A stretch of 64,000 bases of DNA, from the NCBI RefSeq assembly GCF_001715295.1, contig NZ_MDKB01000006.1, positions 178,562 to 242,561 on the forward strand. Direction: 5' to 3'. The notes under the pieces are model-generated. The model was not told the DNA's origin. It saw only the letters and a list, made by a program, of their open reading frames with translations, and did not search any database. The DNA is from Streptomyces griseus (GTDB lineage: Bacteria; Actinomycetota; Actinomycetes; Streptomycetales; Streptomycetaceae). The translations under genes were made by a program, and so were the position numbers. Position 1 is the first letter of the stretch. Each line of letters starts with the position of its first letter. Below are positions 1 to 8,688 of the stretch, piece by piece.

Positions 1-87
1 AGGACGGGACCCAAGGAGACGAGCCCCGGGGGAACGGACCCCAGGAGGACGGGACCCAAGGAGACGAGCCCCGGGGGAACGGACCCC
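1..87. repeat. 45-bp tandem repeat at window edge
   Basis: A unit beginning AGGACGGGACCCAAGG recurs with a 45-bp period. Copies start at 1 and 46, and a partial copy follows at about 88. The period is a multiple of three and the plus frame starting at base 1 stays open to about 216, so this could be the repetitive 3' end of a gene that starts left of the window. That frame would overlap the end of the exonuclease gene, so I do not call it coding. The array may continue to the left. Confidence 0.75.
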
Positions 88-202
88 AAGGAGACGGGCC
101 CGGCCGCGAAAGGCACCGCCCGTAGAAGCCCGGCCCGCACCCCGCTCCCCGGTGGGCCCGACGGGAAACCCGGTCCGGCATGCCCCAGTCGGAGGCGGCG
201 CC

Positions 203-1018
203 CTACCGCTCGTAGGTGACCGTCACGGGCGCGTGGTCGCTCCACCGCTCCCCGTGGGTGGCAGCCCGCTCCACCCAGCCCTTCACCGCACGGGCCGCCA
301 GTCCCGCGGTCGCCACGTGGTAGTCGATCCGCCAGCCCGAGTCGTTGTCGAAGGCCCTCCCGCGGTAGGACCACCAGGAGTACGGGCCCTCCTGGTCCGG
401 GTGGAGCGCGCGGACCACGTCCACGTAGGCCGCCTCGTCGAACACCCGGGTGAGCCACTGCCGCTCCTCGGGGAGGAAGCCGGAACTCCTCCTGTTGGCC
501 TTCCAGTTCTTGAGGTCGGCCTCGGCGTGGGCGATGTTCCAGTCACCGCACACCACCACCTCCCGCCCCTCGGCGGCGGCCCGCACCTTCAGACCCACCA
601 GATAGGGGAGGAAGGCCGCCATGAAGCGCTCCTTCTCCTCCTGCCGCTCCGTGCCGACCTCACCGGAAGGCAGGTACAGGCTGGCGACCGTCACCCCGGG
701 GAGGTCGACCTCGGCGTAACGCCCGCTCGTGTCGAACTCCTCGCTCCCGACGACGCCGAATCCACCGAACCCGATCTGCACGCGCTCCGGCGCGTGCCGC
801 GTGTAGACGGACACCCCCGCACGCCCCTTGGCCGAGGCCGGGGCGTGCACGGCGTGCCAGCCCTCGGGGTCCCGCACCTGCTCGGGGAGCTGATGCGGTT
901 CGGCGCGGACCTCCTGGAGGCAGACGACATCCGCGTCGGTCTGCGCCAGCCACTCGACGAAGCCCTTCTTCGCGGCGGCACGGAGCCCATTCACGTTTAC
1001 GGTGGTAACGGTCAGCAT
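203..1018 (-). CDS. xthA: exodeoxyribonuclease III (AP endonuclease)
   Basis: Predicted 271-residue cytosolic DNA repair nuclease of the ExoIII/AP endonuclease family (endonuclease/exonuclease/phosphatase fold), which cuts at abasic sites and removes 3' blocking groups in base excision repair. Visible motifs in order are an N-terminal VNVNGLRAA, the metal-binding Glu in CLQEVRAE, a GDWN box mid-protein, RIDYH, and the C-terminal catalytic SDHAPV. Length fits the family. I chose the ATG at 1018, nine codons inside the longest open frame, because the protein then begins with the usual MLTVTTVNVNG. It is divergent from the GNAT gene, with only 41 bp between the two starts, so their promoters must be packed together or overlap. 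Confidence 0.92.
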   Translation of the reverse strand: MLTVTTVNVNGLRAAAKKGFVEWLAQTDADVVCLQEVRAEPHQLPEQVRDPEGWHAVHAPASAKGRAGVSVYTRHAPERVQIGFGGFGVVGSEEFDTSGRYAEVDLPGVTVASLYLPSGEVGTERQEEKERFMAAFLPYLVGLKVRAAAEGREVVVCGDWNIAHAEADLKNWKANRRSSGFLPEERQWLTRVFDEAAYVDVVRALHPDQEGPYSWWSYRGRAFDNDSGWRIDYHVATAGLAARAVKGWVERAATHGERWSDHAPVTVTYER

Positions 1019-1059
1019 GCGGGCACAGTACCTACACCCACCCACTGCATACCTGTACT

Positions 1060-1545
1060 ATGTCACGCATGCTTATTCAACCTCGGCCGTTCGACCACCC
1101 CGATGCCGTGAAACTCAACGACCAGGTGCAGCTCGAATACGCCGAGCGTTACGGGGACGAGGGCGATGTCACACCCCTCGACGCCACCATGTTCGACCCG
1201 CCTCGCGGACTGTATCTGCTCGCCTACGACGAGCAGGGCAGGCCCCTGGCCACCGGCGGCTGGCGCAGCCAGGAGCAGAACGCCGAGGGCTACTCCGACG
1301 GCGACGCCGAGATAAAGCGCATGTTCGTGATCCCCGAGGGCCGTGGGCGGGGTCTGGCCCGCCGCATCCTCGCCGCCCTGGAGGCCGACGCCCGGGCGGC
1401 CGGCCGCACCCGCATGGTCCTGGAGACGGGCGACCGGCAGCCCGAGGCCATCGCGCTGTACACCTCCAGCGGCTACACGGTCTGCTCCAAGTTCGGCCAC
1501 TACCGCGAGTACGAGAGCAGCATCTGCATGGCCAAGCGGCTGTAG
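1060..1545 (+). CDS. GNAT family N-acetyltransferase
   Basis: 161-residue single-domain acetyltransferase of the GNAT superfamily. The acetyl-CoA pyrophosphate loop is visible as FVIPEGRGRGLARRIL around residues 90-105, followed by the typical IALYTSSGYT segment near residues 130-140. The substrate cannot be told from sequence; proteins of this shape modify small molecules or protein amino groups. It is divergent from xthA and convergent with the methyltransferase, whose stop is 15 bp away. The ATG at 1060 gives a family-typical N-terminus; an internal ATG three codons later is possible. Confidence 0.85.
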   Translation: MSRMLIQPRPFDHPDAVKLNDQVQLEYAERYGDEGDVTPLDATMFDPPRGLYLLAYDEQGRPLATGGWRSQEQNAEGYSDGDAEIKRMFVIPEGRGRGLARRILAALEADARAAGRTRMVLETGDRQPEAIALYTSSGYTVCSKFGHYREYESSICMAKRL

Positions 1546-1560
1546 GGCCGGCGCCCGACC

Positions 1561-2358
1561 CTACGGAACCCGCGCCACCCCCACGTAGAACCCGCTCCGC
1601 TCGTACACCGGCGCAGGCTCTTCCCGGTACCACTCGGGTGCCGTCACCAGCCCGGGGCTGACGAGCTCCAGGCCCTCGAAGAACGGCTCGACCTCCGCGC
1701 GCGTACGCATGCGGAGCCCTATGCGGCCGTCCTTGTAAGCGGACTCCGTCTCCTGCTTCAGCTCGGGGTGCTGATCGGCGGTCCCGTGCGACAGCACGAG
1801 ATAGCTGCCCGAGGGCAGCGCGTCGACCAGGGCGCGGGTGATGCCGTACGGGTCCTGCTCGTCGGGCAGGAAATGCATGAGCGCGATGAGGGACAGCGCG
1901 ACGGGCCGCGCGAAGTCCAGCAGCTCCGCCGCGCGTTCGAGAATCATCTCCGGCTGCCGCACATCCGCGTGGATGTAGTCGGTCGCCCCCTCGGGACGGC
2001 TCACCAGCAGCGCTTCCGCGTGGCGCAGCACGATCGGATCGTTGTCCGCGTAGACGACCCGGGCCTGCGGCAGGACGCCCTGTACGACCTGATGGAGATT
2101 CGGCGACGTGGGGATGCCCGTTCCGATGTCGAGGAACTGATCCACGCCCTGACGGGCCAGCCAGGCGGACGCCCGATGCATGAACGCCCGGTTGCGCGCC
2201 GCGTTGGCCCGCGCCTCGGCGGGCAGTCTCTCCGCGACCTCCTGGTCGACCGGGTAGTTGTCCTTGCCGCCGAGCAGCCAGTCGTACACGCGCGCCGGAT
2301 GGGGCTTGCTGGTGTCGATACGGACGCTGGGTATACCGGCTGTCACAGGGCCCTCCAT
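1561..2358 (-). CDS. SAM-dependent methyltransferase (Methyltransf_19 / DUF574 type)
   Basis: 265-residue putative S-adenosylmethionine-dependent methyltransferase of the type found in many paralogues in Streptomyces. The N-terminus carries the family signature RIDTSKPHPARVYDWLLGGKDNYPVD. The SAM-binding region follows as FLDIGTGIPT, and an acidic residue ends the second strand in VVYADNDPIVL. Substrate and pathway are unknown for the family. The ATG at 2358 was preferred over an ATG 19 codons upstream because it sits just ahead of the conserved N-terminus. It stands alone on the minus strand upstream of nothing obvious. Confidence 0.85.
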   Translation of the reverse strand: MEGPVTAGIPSVRIDTSKPHPARVYDWLLGGKDNYPVDQEVAERLPAEARANAARNRAFMHRASAWLARQGVDQFLDIGTGIPTSPNLHQVVQGVLPQARVVYADNDPIVLRHAEALLVSRPEGATDYIHADVRQPEMILERAAELLDFARPVALSLIALMHFLPDEQDPYGITRALVDALPSGSYLVLSHGTADQHPELKQETESAYKDGRIGLRMRTRAEVEPFFEGLELVSPGLVTAPEWYREEPAPVYERSGFYVGVARVP

Positions 2359-2512
2359 ACGAAGCCACGAGCAGGCGACCCGGCACCGACCTGCGCACGC
2401 CTCAACGGCGTTCACCGGAAGGGCGGGTGAGCGAGGACGGCCCAGATTACCGGGTGCTCACCCTGGTCCGTACCACACCGGGGCCGACGCGGACGTCGGC
2501 CGAGCGAAACGA

Positions 2513-2550
2513 CGAGATCCCGCCCGATCTTGCGATCGGACGGGATCTCG
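2513..2550. terminator. hairpin terminator after tRNA-Ala
   Basis: Near-perfect inverted repeat: CGAGATCCCG-C-CCGATC, a TTGC loop, then GATCGG-A-CGGGATCTCG, with one internal mismatch. It begins about 10 bp downstream of the 3' end of the minus-strand tRNA and has no U-tract, as usual in Streptomyces. It probably terminates the tRNA transcript. Confidence 0.75.
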
Positions 2551-2559
2551 TGTGTGCGG

Positions 2560-2633
2560 TGGACCTGTGGGGATTTGAACCCCAGACCCCCTCGATGCGA
2601 ACGAGGTGCGCTACCAGACTGCGCCACAGGCCC
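2560..2633 (-). tRNA. tRNA-Ala (anticodon CGC)
   Basis: Full cloverleaf on the minus strand. The acceptor GGGCCTG pairs with CAGGTCC and contains the G3:U70 wobble that identifies alanine tRNA. The D arm is GCGC/GCGC, the anticodon arm is CCTCG-TTCGCAT-CGAGG with anticodon CGC (reads GCG), and the T arm is TGGGG-TTCAAAT-CCCCA. The discriminator A73 is encoded, but the next bases are CCG, so a full CCA is not. Confidence 0.95.
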
Positions 2634-2719
2634 TTGCAACGAGTGAAACTCTAGCATCCTCATCGGGGTGCTCGGAAATCCGTACCCCGCAGGTCAGCCG
2701 AGCCGACCCCGCCGACGTG

Positions 2720-3820
2720 TCACTCGTTGGCCGCGCGCGGCCGGTCCTCTTCGTCGTACTGGTCGAAGAGCGGAGTGCGGCCGCGTTCGCGGGTGCGCCG
2801 GGGCTGGTTGACGCGCCGGCGTGGCGCCGGTTCCGCTTCGGGGGCCGTGGGGTGCGAGGTGCCCGTCTGGGTGGGCTCGGCCGTGCTGGAGCGGGCCGCG
2901 CTCCAGGTCTCCGGGTCGCCGACCTCCACCCCGCCCGTGGCGCGCGGGGCGACGGGTGCGGTGACGTAGGTCGGCAGCGGGACCGGGACCGGCTCCCAGC
3001 TGTCGCCCTGGGCCGGGCCGCGCTCGCGCTGCTGGTCGACCCACTCGGCGTGGTCCGTCTGCTCGACCAGGGCGCGGCGGCCGGCCTCCTGCGGGGAGAC
3101 CGTGGGAGTGGGGGCCGGTGCTTCGGGCTCCTCGTCGGGCTCGGCGGGAGCCGTCGCGGTGGGCTGGTGCCTGCGCGGGCGGTTCTCGCGGAGCCGCTGC
3201 GCGGCGTCCTCGGCCCGGCGCCGGTCCATGGTGAACACGAAGCGACGCCGCTCCTGCGAGCGCAGGTGGACGATGTACGCGCTCAGCAGCACGGCCGGCA
3301 CGGCGGGCGCCCACAGGAAACGCAGACCGCCGACCGCCGCGACGACGGCGCCCAGCGTGAAGGCCAGGAAGAGGACGGTGGTCGTGCGCCGTCGACGCGC
3401 CAGGACCTGGGAGCGCCGGGCGCGGCGCTCGCGCTCCGCCTCCCCGCCGGGCACCCGCGACCGCCGGACGGGCGCGGGTCGCTCGGGCTGCGTCGGCGGA
3501 CGCTCCTGGGCCGGGTCGCGCAACCGGGCTTCCGTATGCGCCGGAGGCGCGGCGAAGGCCCGGACGTCCACGGAGTCCAATCGGTCCGTGACGGCTTCCG
3601 GGTCCACGTCGGCGGACGCCTCCTCGGCACCGCGCTCCTGCAACTCCCTGGCGTATCGGCGCTCCATGGCCGCCCGTCCGGACAGCAGCCGGATGGCGGT
3701 ACTGAAGCGTTCCGTCGGACGGGCCTCATTGAGCTCGTCCTGCCTGCGGAGCCACATCGGCACCAGGTAGGCGGCCCAAGCCCCGACGATGACTGCGTAG
3801 ATGAGGCCGCTGCTGCTCAC
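2720..3820 (-). CDS. sepX: divisome membrane protein SepX / GlpR homologue
   Basis: 366-residue integral membrane protein. An N-terminal hydrophobic segment (about residues 5-25, SGLIYAVIVGAWAAYLVPMW) is followed by a charged linker rich in Arg and Glu. A hydrophobic hairpin of probably two membrane segments follows around residues 150-190. A long Pro/Glu/Arg-rich, apparently disordered C-terminus ends the protein. This layout and its place beside rimJ-like and moeA/glp-like genes match SepX, known in Streptomyces for stabilising division rings, and the corynebacterial receptor GlpR that binds the gephyrin-like protein Glp. I chose GTG 3820. A TACGGT box lies six bases before it, as in leaderless Streptomyces genes; ATG 3853 and GTG 3826 are alternatives. 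It is the last gene of the minus-strand cluster but is 157 bp from the rimJ-like gene, so it may have its own promoter. Confidence 0.75.
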   Translation of the reverse strand: MSSSGLIYAVIVGAWAAYLVPMWLRRQDELNEARPTERFSTAIRLLSGRAAMERRYARELQERGAEEASADVDPEAVTDRLDSVDVRAFAAPPAHTEARLRDPAQERPPTQPERPAPVRRSRVPGGEAERERRARRSQVLARRRRTTTVLFLAFTLGAVVAAVGGLRFLWAPAVPAVLLSAYIVHLRSQERRRFVFTMDRRRAEDAAQRLRENRPRRHQPTATAPAEPDEEPEAPAPTPTVSPQEAGRRALVEQTDHAEWVDQQRERGPAQGDSWEPVPVPLPTYVTAPVAPRATGGVEVGDPETWSAARSSTAEPTQTGTSHPTAPEAEPAPRRRVNQPRRTRERGRTPLFDQYDEEDRPRAANE

Positions 3821-3977
3821 GCTCACACCGTAGAGGGGTTTGCACGGCAGCATCCGCCAATTGGCCCGGTGTGTCGCACGATCCAGCTGATATCACGGAC
3901 TTTTTTTGTGCTTGATCGGATCAGCACGTGACACGAGTGAGTGGTTCAACGGTCGGAGAGCGATCAAATTCGAACAC
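3821..3977. promoter_or_regulatory. intergenic region before sepX, possible leaderless promoter
   Basis: 157 bp of unusually AT-rich sequence for this genome, including a run of seven T at 3901-3907. On the minus strand a TACGGT hexamer (3832-3827) ends six bases before the GTG chosen for sepX, the spacing expected for a leaderless start. A convincing -35 was not found. The region probably ends the rimJ-like transcript as well. Confidence 0.4.
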
Positions 3978-4619
3978 CTATGTCATTTCACCGGATGCCG
4001 GGGGTGCACCCGGCCGCACCCTGCGCCAACGCCGCAGAAGTCCGTCCGGCACTTCCTCGGCGGTGAGGGCGTAGATCAGATGGTCGCGCCACGCGCCGTC
4101 GATGTGCAGATAGCGCGGGCGGAGTCCTTCCTCACGGAATCCGAGTTTCTCCACGACCCTCCGGCTCGGGCCGTTCTCGGGCCGGATGCACACCTCGATC
4201 CGGTGCAGCCCTACCGTACGGAAACAGTGGTCGACGGCGAGCGCCACCGCCGTGGGAACGACCCCGCGGCCTGCCACGCCGCGGTCGACCCAGTACCCGA
4301 TATGGCCGGAGCACATCGAACCCCAGGTGATCCCGGCGACCGTCAACTGTCCGACGAGACGCCCCTCGTACTCGATGGCGAAGGGCAGCATCCGGCCCGC
4401 GTTCGCCTCGGCGCGCAGGTGCCTGACCATCTGACGGTAGGTGGGACGCTGGACCGGCGGACCGCCGGGCGCGGGTGGCGGGACGGTCGCCTCCCAGGGG
4501 CGGAGCCAGTCGCGGTTGCGCCGGTTGACCTCACGCCAGGCGCGCTGGTCCCGCAGCTTTATCGGGCGGAGGGTGACTTCGCCGTCCGTCAGGATCACCG
4601 GCCAGGTCGGGACGTTCAG
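3978..4619 (-). CDS. RimJ/RimL-type N-acetyltransferase
   Basis: About 213 residues, GNAT fold of the RimJ/RimL class, which acetylates protein N-terminal amino groups. Visible features are LTDGEVTLRPIKLRDQRAW at the N-terminus, VGQLTVAGI and IGYWVDRGVAGRGVVPTAVAL (acetyl-CoA loop) mid-protein, then RIEVCIRPENGPSRRVVEKLGF. No ATG is available near the conserved N-terminus. A CTG at 4619 overlaps the stop of mog by four bases and has GGGAG six bases upstream, so I use it; GTG 4601 is the alternative. Position between mog and sepX parallels rimJ next to glpR in mycobacteria and corynebacteria, hinting at a cell-envelope or division role rather than ribosomal protein modification (inference). 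Confidence 0.82.
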   Translation of the reverse strand: MNVPTWPVILTDGEVTLRPIKLRDQRAWREVNRRNRDWLRPWEATVPPPAPGGPPVQRPTYRQMVRHLRAEANAGRMLPFAIEYEGRLVGQLTVAGITWGSMCSGHIGYWVDRGVAGRGVVPTAVALAVDHCFRTVGLHRIEVCIRPENGPSRRVVEKLGFREEGLRPRYLHIDGAWRDHLIYALTAEEVPDGLLRRWRRVRPGAPPASGEMT

Positions 4620-5140
4620 CTCGGGCTCCCGGGTCGGGGGTGGTCGCCGCCGCGGAGCTGGTCGACGGCGTGCACCAGGAGCCTGCTCAGGACCGCCAGA
4701 CCGTCGCGTACGCCGCCGGTGGACCCGGGCAGGTTCACGAGGAGGGTGCGGTCCGCGACACCCGCGAGGCCACGGGAGAGCGCCGCGGTGGGCACCTTGT
4801 CCCGGCCCTCGGCGCGGATCGCCTCGGCGATGCCCGGAATCTCCCGGTCCAGGACGCGGCGCGTGGCCTCCGGGGTGCGGTCGGTGGGTGAGATGCCCGT
4901 ACCGCCGGTGGTGACGATCACGTCGTACCCGGCGGCCACGCCCGCCCGCAGCGCCGCCTGCACGGGGTCTCCGTCGGGCACGACCTGGGGACCGTCGACC
5001 GCGAACCCGAGGCCGGTGAGCGCCTCGGCGATGACCGGACCACCCCGGTCCGCGTAGACGCCGGCCGACGCGCGGTTCGAGGCGGTCACGACGAGGGCGC
5101 GGTATCCGCCCGGCGCCGGTGTACTGCCGGGCGCGCTCAT
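4616..5140 (-). CDS. mog: MogA/MoaB family molybdenum cofactor protein
   Basis: 174 residues. The family adenylates molybdopterin ahead of molybdate insertion. The protein shows ALVVTASNRASAG at the start of the Rossmann-like fold, the hallmark TTGGTGISPTDRTPEAT around residues 83-98, and VNLPGSTGGVRDGL near the C-terminus, all typical. It overlaps the moaC stop by four bases and is in turn overlapped by the rimJ-like gene, so the three are translationally coupled. In this setting it could serve Moco synthesis or partner with the adjacent MoeA-like protein. Confidence 0.88.
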   Translation of the reverse strand: MSAPGSTPAPGGYRALVVTASNRASAGVYADRGGPVIAEALTGLGFAVDGPQVVPDGDPVQAALRAGVAAGYDVIVTTGGTGISPTDRTPEATRRVLDREIPGIAEAIRAEGRDKVPTAALSRGLAGVADRTLLVNLPGSTGGVRDGLAVLSRLLVHAVDQLRGGDHPRPGSPS

Positions 5141-5637
5141 GCCTCCGCCCCCTCCGGCGCCGGGCGCCGGTAGTCCCCGGAGGCGCCGCCGGACTTCGCC
5201 TCGACCCGGACGTCCGTGATGACGGCACCCTTGTCGACGGCCTTGACCATGTCGATCACCGTCAGGGCGGCGACCGAGACAGCGGTCAGGGCCTCCATCT
5301 CGACCCCGGTACGGTCCGTGGTCTTCACGGTGGCCAGGATCTCCACCGCGTCGTCGGCGACGCTCAGGTCGACCTTCACTCCCGACACGGCGAGCGGATG
5401 GCAGAGCGGGATCAGCTCCGGGGTCCGCTTGGCCCCCATGATCCCGGCGATCCGCGCGGTGGCCAGGGCGTCGCCCTTGGGGACGCCCTCGCCCCTGAGG
5501 AGCTCGACGACACGCGGCGACACCAGGACCCGGCCGCTCGCCCGGGCGACGCGTGCCGTCACGTCCTTGTCCGACACGTCGACCATGCGGGCCGCGCCCG
5601 CCTCGTCGATGTGCGTCAGTCTGTTCTGCGTACTCAA
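5137..5637 (-). CDS. moaC: cyclic pyranopterin monophosphate synthase MoaC
   Basis: 166 residues. MoaC converts the rearranged GTP product made by MoaA into cyclic pyranopterin monophosphate, an early step in molybdenum cofactor synthesis. Family signatures are THIDEAGAARMVDVSDK at the N-terminus, KGDALATARIAGIMGAKRTPELIPLCHPL in the centre, and TTDRTGVEMEALTAVSVAALTVIDMVKAVDK later, with the conserved Lys and His residues. The start is taken as TTG 5637, with GGAG just upstream; the frame runs further but loses similarity to the family. It lies 122 bp downstream of the moeA-like gene and overlaps mog by four bases. Confidence 0.93.
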   Translation of the reverse strand: MSTQNRLTHIDEAGAARMVDVSDKDVTARVARASGRVLVSPRVVELLRGEGVPKGDALATARIAGIMGAKRTPELIPLCHPLAVSGVKVDLSVADDAVEILATVKTTDRTGVEMEALTAVSVAALTVIDMVKAVDKGAVITDVRVEAKSGGASGDYRRPAPEGAEA

Positions 5638-5759
5638 CTCACTCCGCCTAGCGGTAGGGCGCCGATGCCCGCTCGGCCCGCACACGGGGTGGGCCGGGGG
5701 TCCGGGGGCCTCCCCCGGTAAGGCACAGCGCCAGATACCGTACCGCCACGGGGCGCAAG

Positions 5760-7070
5760 TCAGCGGAGGAGGATCACCTCGGTCTCCGTGCCGGGCTCGG
5801 CGGAGGTGACGTCCTCGGGCAGCACGATCAGCGCGTCCGCCTGCGCGAGAGCGGCGATCAGATGCGAGCCGGCGCCGCCCACCGGGGTGACGACGCCCGC
5901 CGCCGCGTCGTACGTGCCCCGCAGGAACTGCCGCTTGCCGGCCGGTGACGTCAGCGCCTTGCCGGCGCTCAGCTTCGCCCGGACCGTCGGCCGGTGGACA
6001 TCCGGGAGACCCATCAGGGCCCGGATGGCCGGCCGTACGAAGAGTTCGAAGGAGACGTACGAGGAGACCGGATTGCCCGGCAGGGCCAGCAGCGGTGTGT
6101 GGTCCGGGCCGATCGACCCGAAGCCCTGCGGCTTGCCCGGCTGCATGGCGAGCTTCCGGAACTCGATGCCGCTGCCCGGCTCGGCCGCGTCGTCGGCGTA
6201 GGACAGTGCCTCCTTGACCACGTCGTACGCGCCGACGCTCACGCCCCCGGTCGTGACGACGATGTCGGCGCGGATCAGCTGGTCCTCGATCGTGGCGCGC
6301 AGCGTGGCCGCGTCGTCGGCCACGGCCGGGACCCGGTAGGCGATGGCCCCGGCGTCCCGGGCGGCGGCCGTCAGCGCGAAGCTGTTGGAGTCGTAGATCC
6401 GGCCGCCGGTCAGCTCCTCGCCGGGCTGCGCCAGCTCGCTGCCGGTCGAGACCACGACGACCCGCGGACGGGGCCGCACCTTCACCGTGGAGCGCCCGAT
6501 GGCGGCGAGCAGGCCGATCTGCGCCGGTCCGACGACCGCGCCCGCGCGGAGCGCGAGGTCCCCGGGCCGGACGTCGCTGCCCCGCGCCCGGACATGGGCG
6601 CGGGCCTCGACGGAACGGTGGACGCGCACCTCACCGCCCGCGCCTTCCGGCGCTTCGCTGTGGGCCCGCATCGCGGCCGCCGGACCGCCGCCCGTACCGC
6701 CGTCCGTCCACTCCACCGGGACGATCGCCTCGGCACCTGCGGGCAGCGGCGCACCGGTCATGATGCGGGCCGCCTCGCCCGGGCCGACGGACCGGCCGCC
6801 GGCCAGTCCTCCGTCGCCCGCCGCCACGTCTCCGACGACGGTGAGGACGGCGGGGAACTCCTCGTCGGCGCCCTCGAGATCGGAGACCCGGACGGCGTAT
6901 CCGTCCATCGAGCTGTTGTCGAACGGCGGCAGGGCGATCTCCGCCACGATGTCCTCGACGAGGACGCAGCCCTGGGCCTCGGACAGTTGCAGCTCGATCG
7001 GCTCGAGTGGCCTCACCGCCGCGAGGATGTCGTCCAGGTGCTCGTCAACCGACCAGATCGTGCCGCTCAA
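5760..7070 (-). CDS. glp: MoeA/gephyrin-like protein, Glp candidate
   Basis: 436 residues with the four-domain MoeA architecture. MoeA inserts molybdate into adenylated molybdopterin; the corynebacterial paralogue Glp instead binds FtsZ and the membrane receptor GlpR. Seen here are LPPFDNSSMDGYAVR near residue 55, MTGAPLPAGAEAIVPVE, the MPT-binding-like VVVSTGSELAQPG and TTGGVSVGAYDVVKEAL, and a C-terminal beta domain ending EVILLR. The start is TTG 7070, preceded by GAGGAG ten bases upstream that lies inside the end of galU; galU and this gene are four bases apart. Proximity to galU, the rimJ-like gene and sepX/glpR favours the Glp role. Nearby moaC and mog favour the cofactor role, and sequence alone does not decide. 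Confidence 0.85.
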   Translation of the reverse strand: MSGTIWSVDEHLDDILAAVRPLEPIELQLSEAQGCVLVEDIVAEIALPPFDNSSMDGYAVRVSDLEGADEEFPAVLTVVGDVAAGDGGLAGGRSVGPGEAARIMTGAPLPAGAEAIVPVEWTDGGTGGGPAAAMRAHSEAPEGAGGEVRVHRSVEARAHVRARGSDVRPGDLALRAGAVVGPAQIGLLAAIGRSTVKVRPRPRVVVVSTGSELAQPGEELTGGRIYDSNSFALTAAARDAGAIAYRVPAVADDAATLRATIEDQLIRADIVVTTGGVSVGAYDVVKEALSYADDAAEPGSGIEFRKLAMQPGKPQGFGSIGPDHTPLLALPGNPVSSYVSFELFVRPAIRALMGLPDVHRPTVRAKLSAGKALTSPAGKRQFLRGTYDAAAGVVTPVGGAGSHLIAALAQADALIVLPEDVTSAEPGTETEVILLR

Positions 7071-7074
7071 GCTG

Positions 7075-7977
<903 letters not shown>

Positions 7978-8070
7978 GCGCGAACTCTAACCGGTCAGCA
8001 TGGGCGGAAGATGAGCGTCCGGTTAACTTCGTCCTCATATGAGCCACCGCACGAGGTAGGTGAGAACCCG

Positions 8071-8664
8071 TTGAACGATGACATGTCCCGAAAGGCACTT
8101 CTGCGGCGCGAACTGCTGGCCGGTCGACGCCTCCTGACCTCCCGGGACGTCACGGACGCCGCGGAACTCCTCGCCGCCTCCGCGACGGCCCTCCCCGAGC
8201 TGGCCGCCGCCCGGACGGTGGCCGCGTACGTCTCCGTGGGGCGTGAGCCGGGAACGCACGCACTCCTGGACGCCCTGCACACCCGGGGCGTCCGGGTGCT
8301 GCTTCCGGTACTGCTGGCGGACAACGACCTGGACTGGGCCGCGTACCGGGGAGCGGGCCACCTCATACCCGCGGGGCGGGGCCTGCTGGAGCCGGACGGC
8401 GCCCGGCTGGGGCCGGACGCGGTCCTCGCGGCGGACGTGGTCCTGCTGCCCGGACTCTCCGTGGACCGGCGCGGTATGCGGCTCGGCCGCGGCGGGGGCA
8501 GCTACGACCGGGTGCTGGCCAGACTGGCGGCGGCCGGCGCCCGTCCGGCCCTGGTCGTCCTGCTGTACGACGACGAGGTGGTCGCGCGGGTTCCCGAGGA
8601 ACCGCACGACCACCCCGTGGATGCCGTGATCACGCCGGTCCGGGTGGTGCGCTTCACGCGCTGA
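8071..8664 (+). CDS. 5-formyltetrahydrofolate cyclo-ligase
   Basis: 197 residues. ATP-dependent conversion of 5-formyl-THF to 5,10-methenyl-THF in folate metabolism. Family marks are SRKALLRRELLAGRR at the N-terminus, the PVLLADNDLDWAAY segment and the C-terminal LLPGLSVDRRGMRLGRGGGSYDRVLA, which contains the phosphate/ATP loop. The TTG at 8071 has an AGGTGAG site seven bases upstream; the in-frame ATG at 8083 lacks one. Divergent from galU, as in the M. tuberculosis Rv0992c-Rv0993 pair. Confidence 0.93.
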   Translation: MNDDMSRKALLRRELLAGRRLLTSRDVTDAAELLAASATALPELAAARTVAAYVSVGREPGTHALLDALHTRGVRVLLPVLLADNDLDWAAYRGAGHLIPAGRGLLEPDGARLGPDAVLAADVVLLPGLSVDRRGMRLGRGGGSYDRVLARLAAAGARPALVVLLYDDEVVARVPEEPHDHPVDAVITPVRVVRFTR

Positions 8665-8688
8665 CGCCGGACTCCGGCCTGTCGGGCG

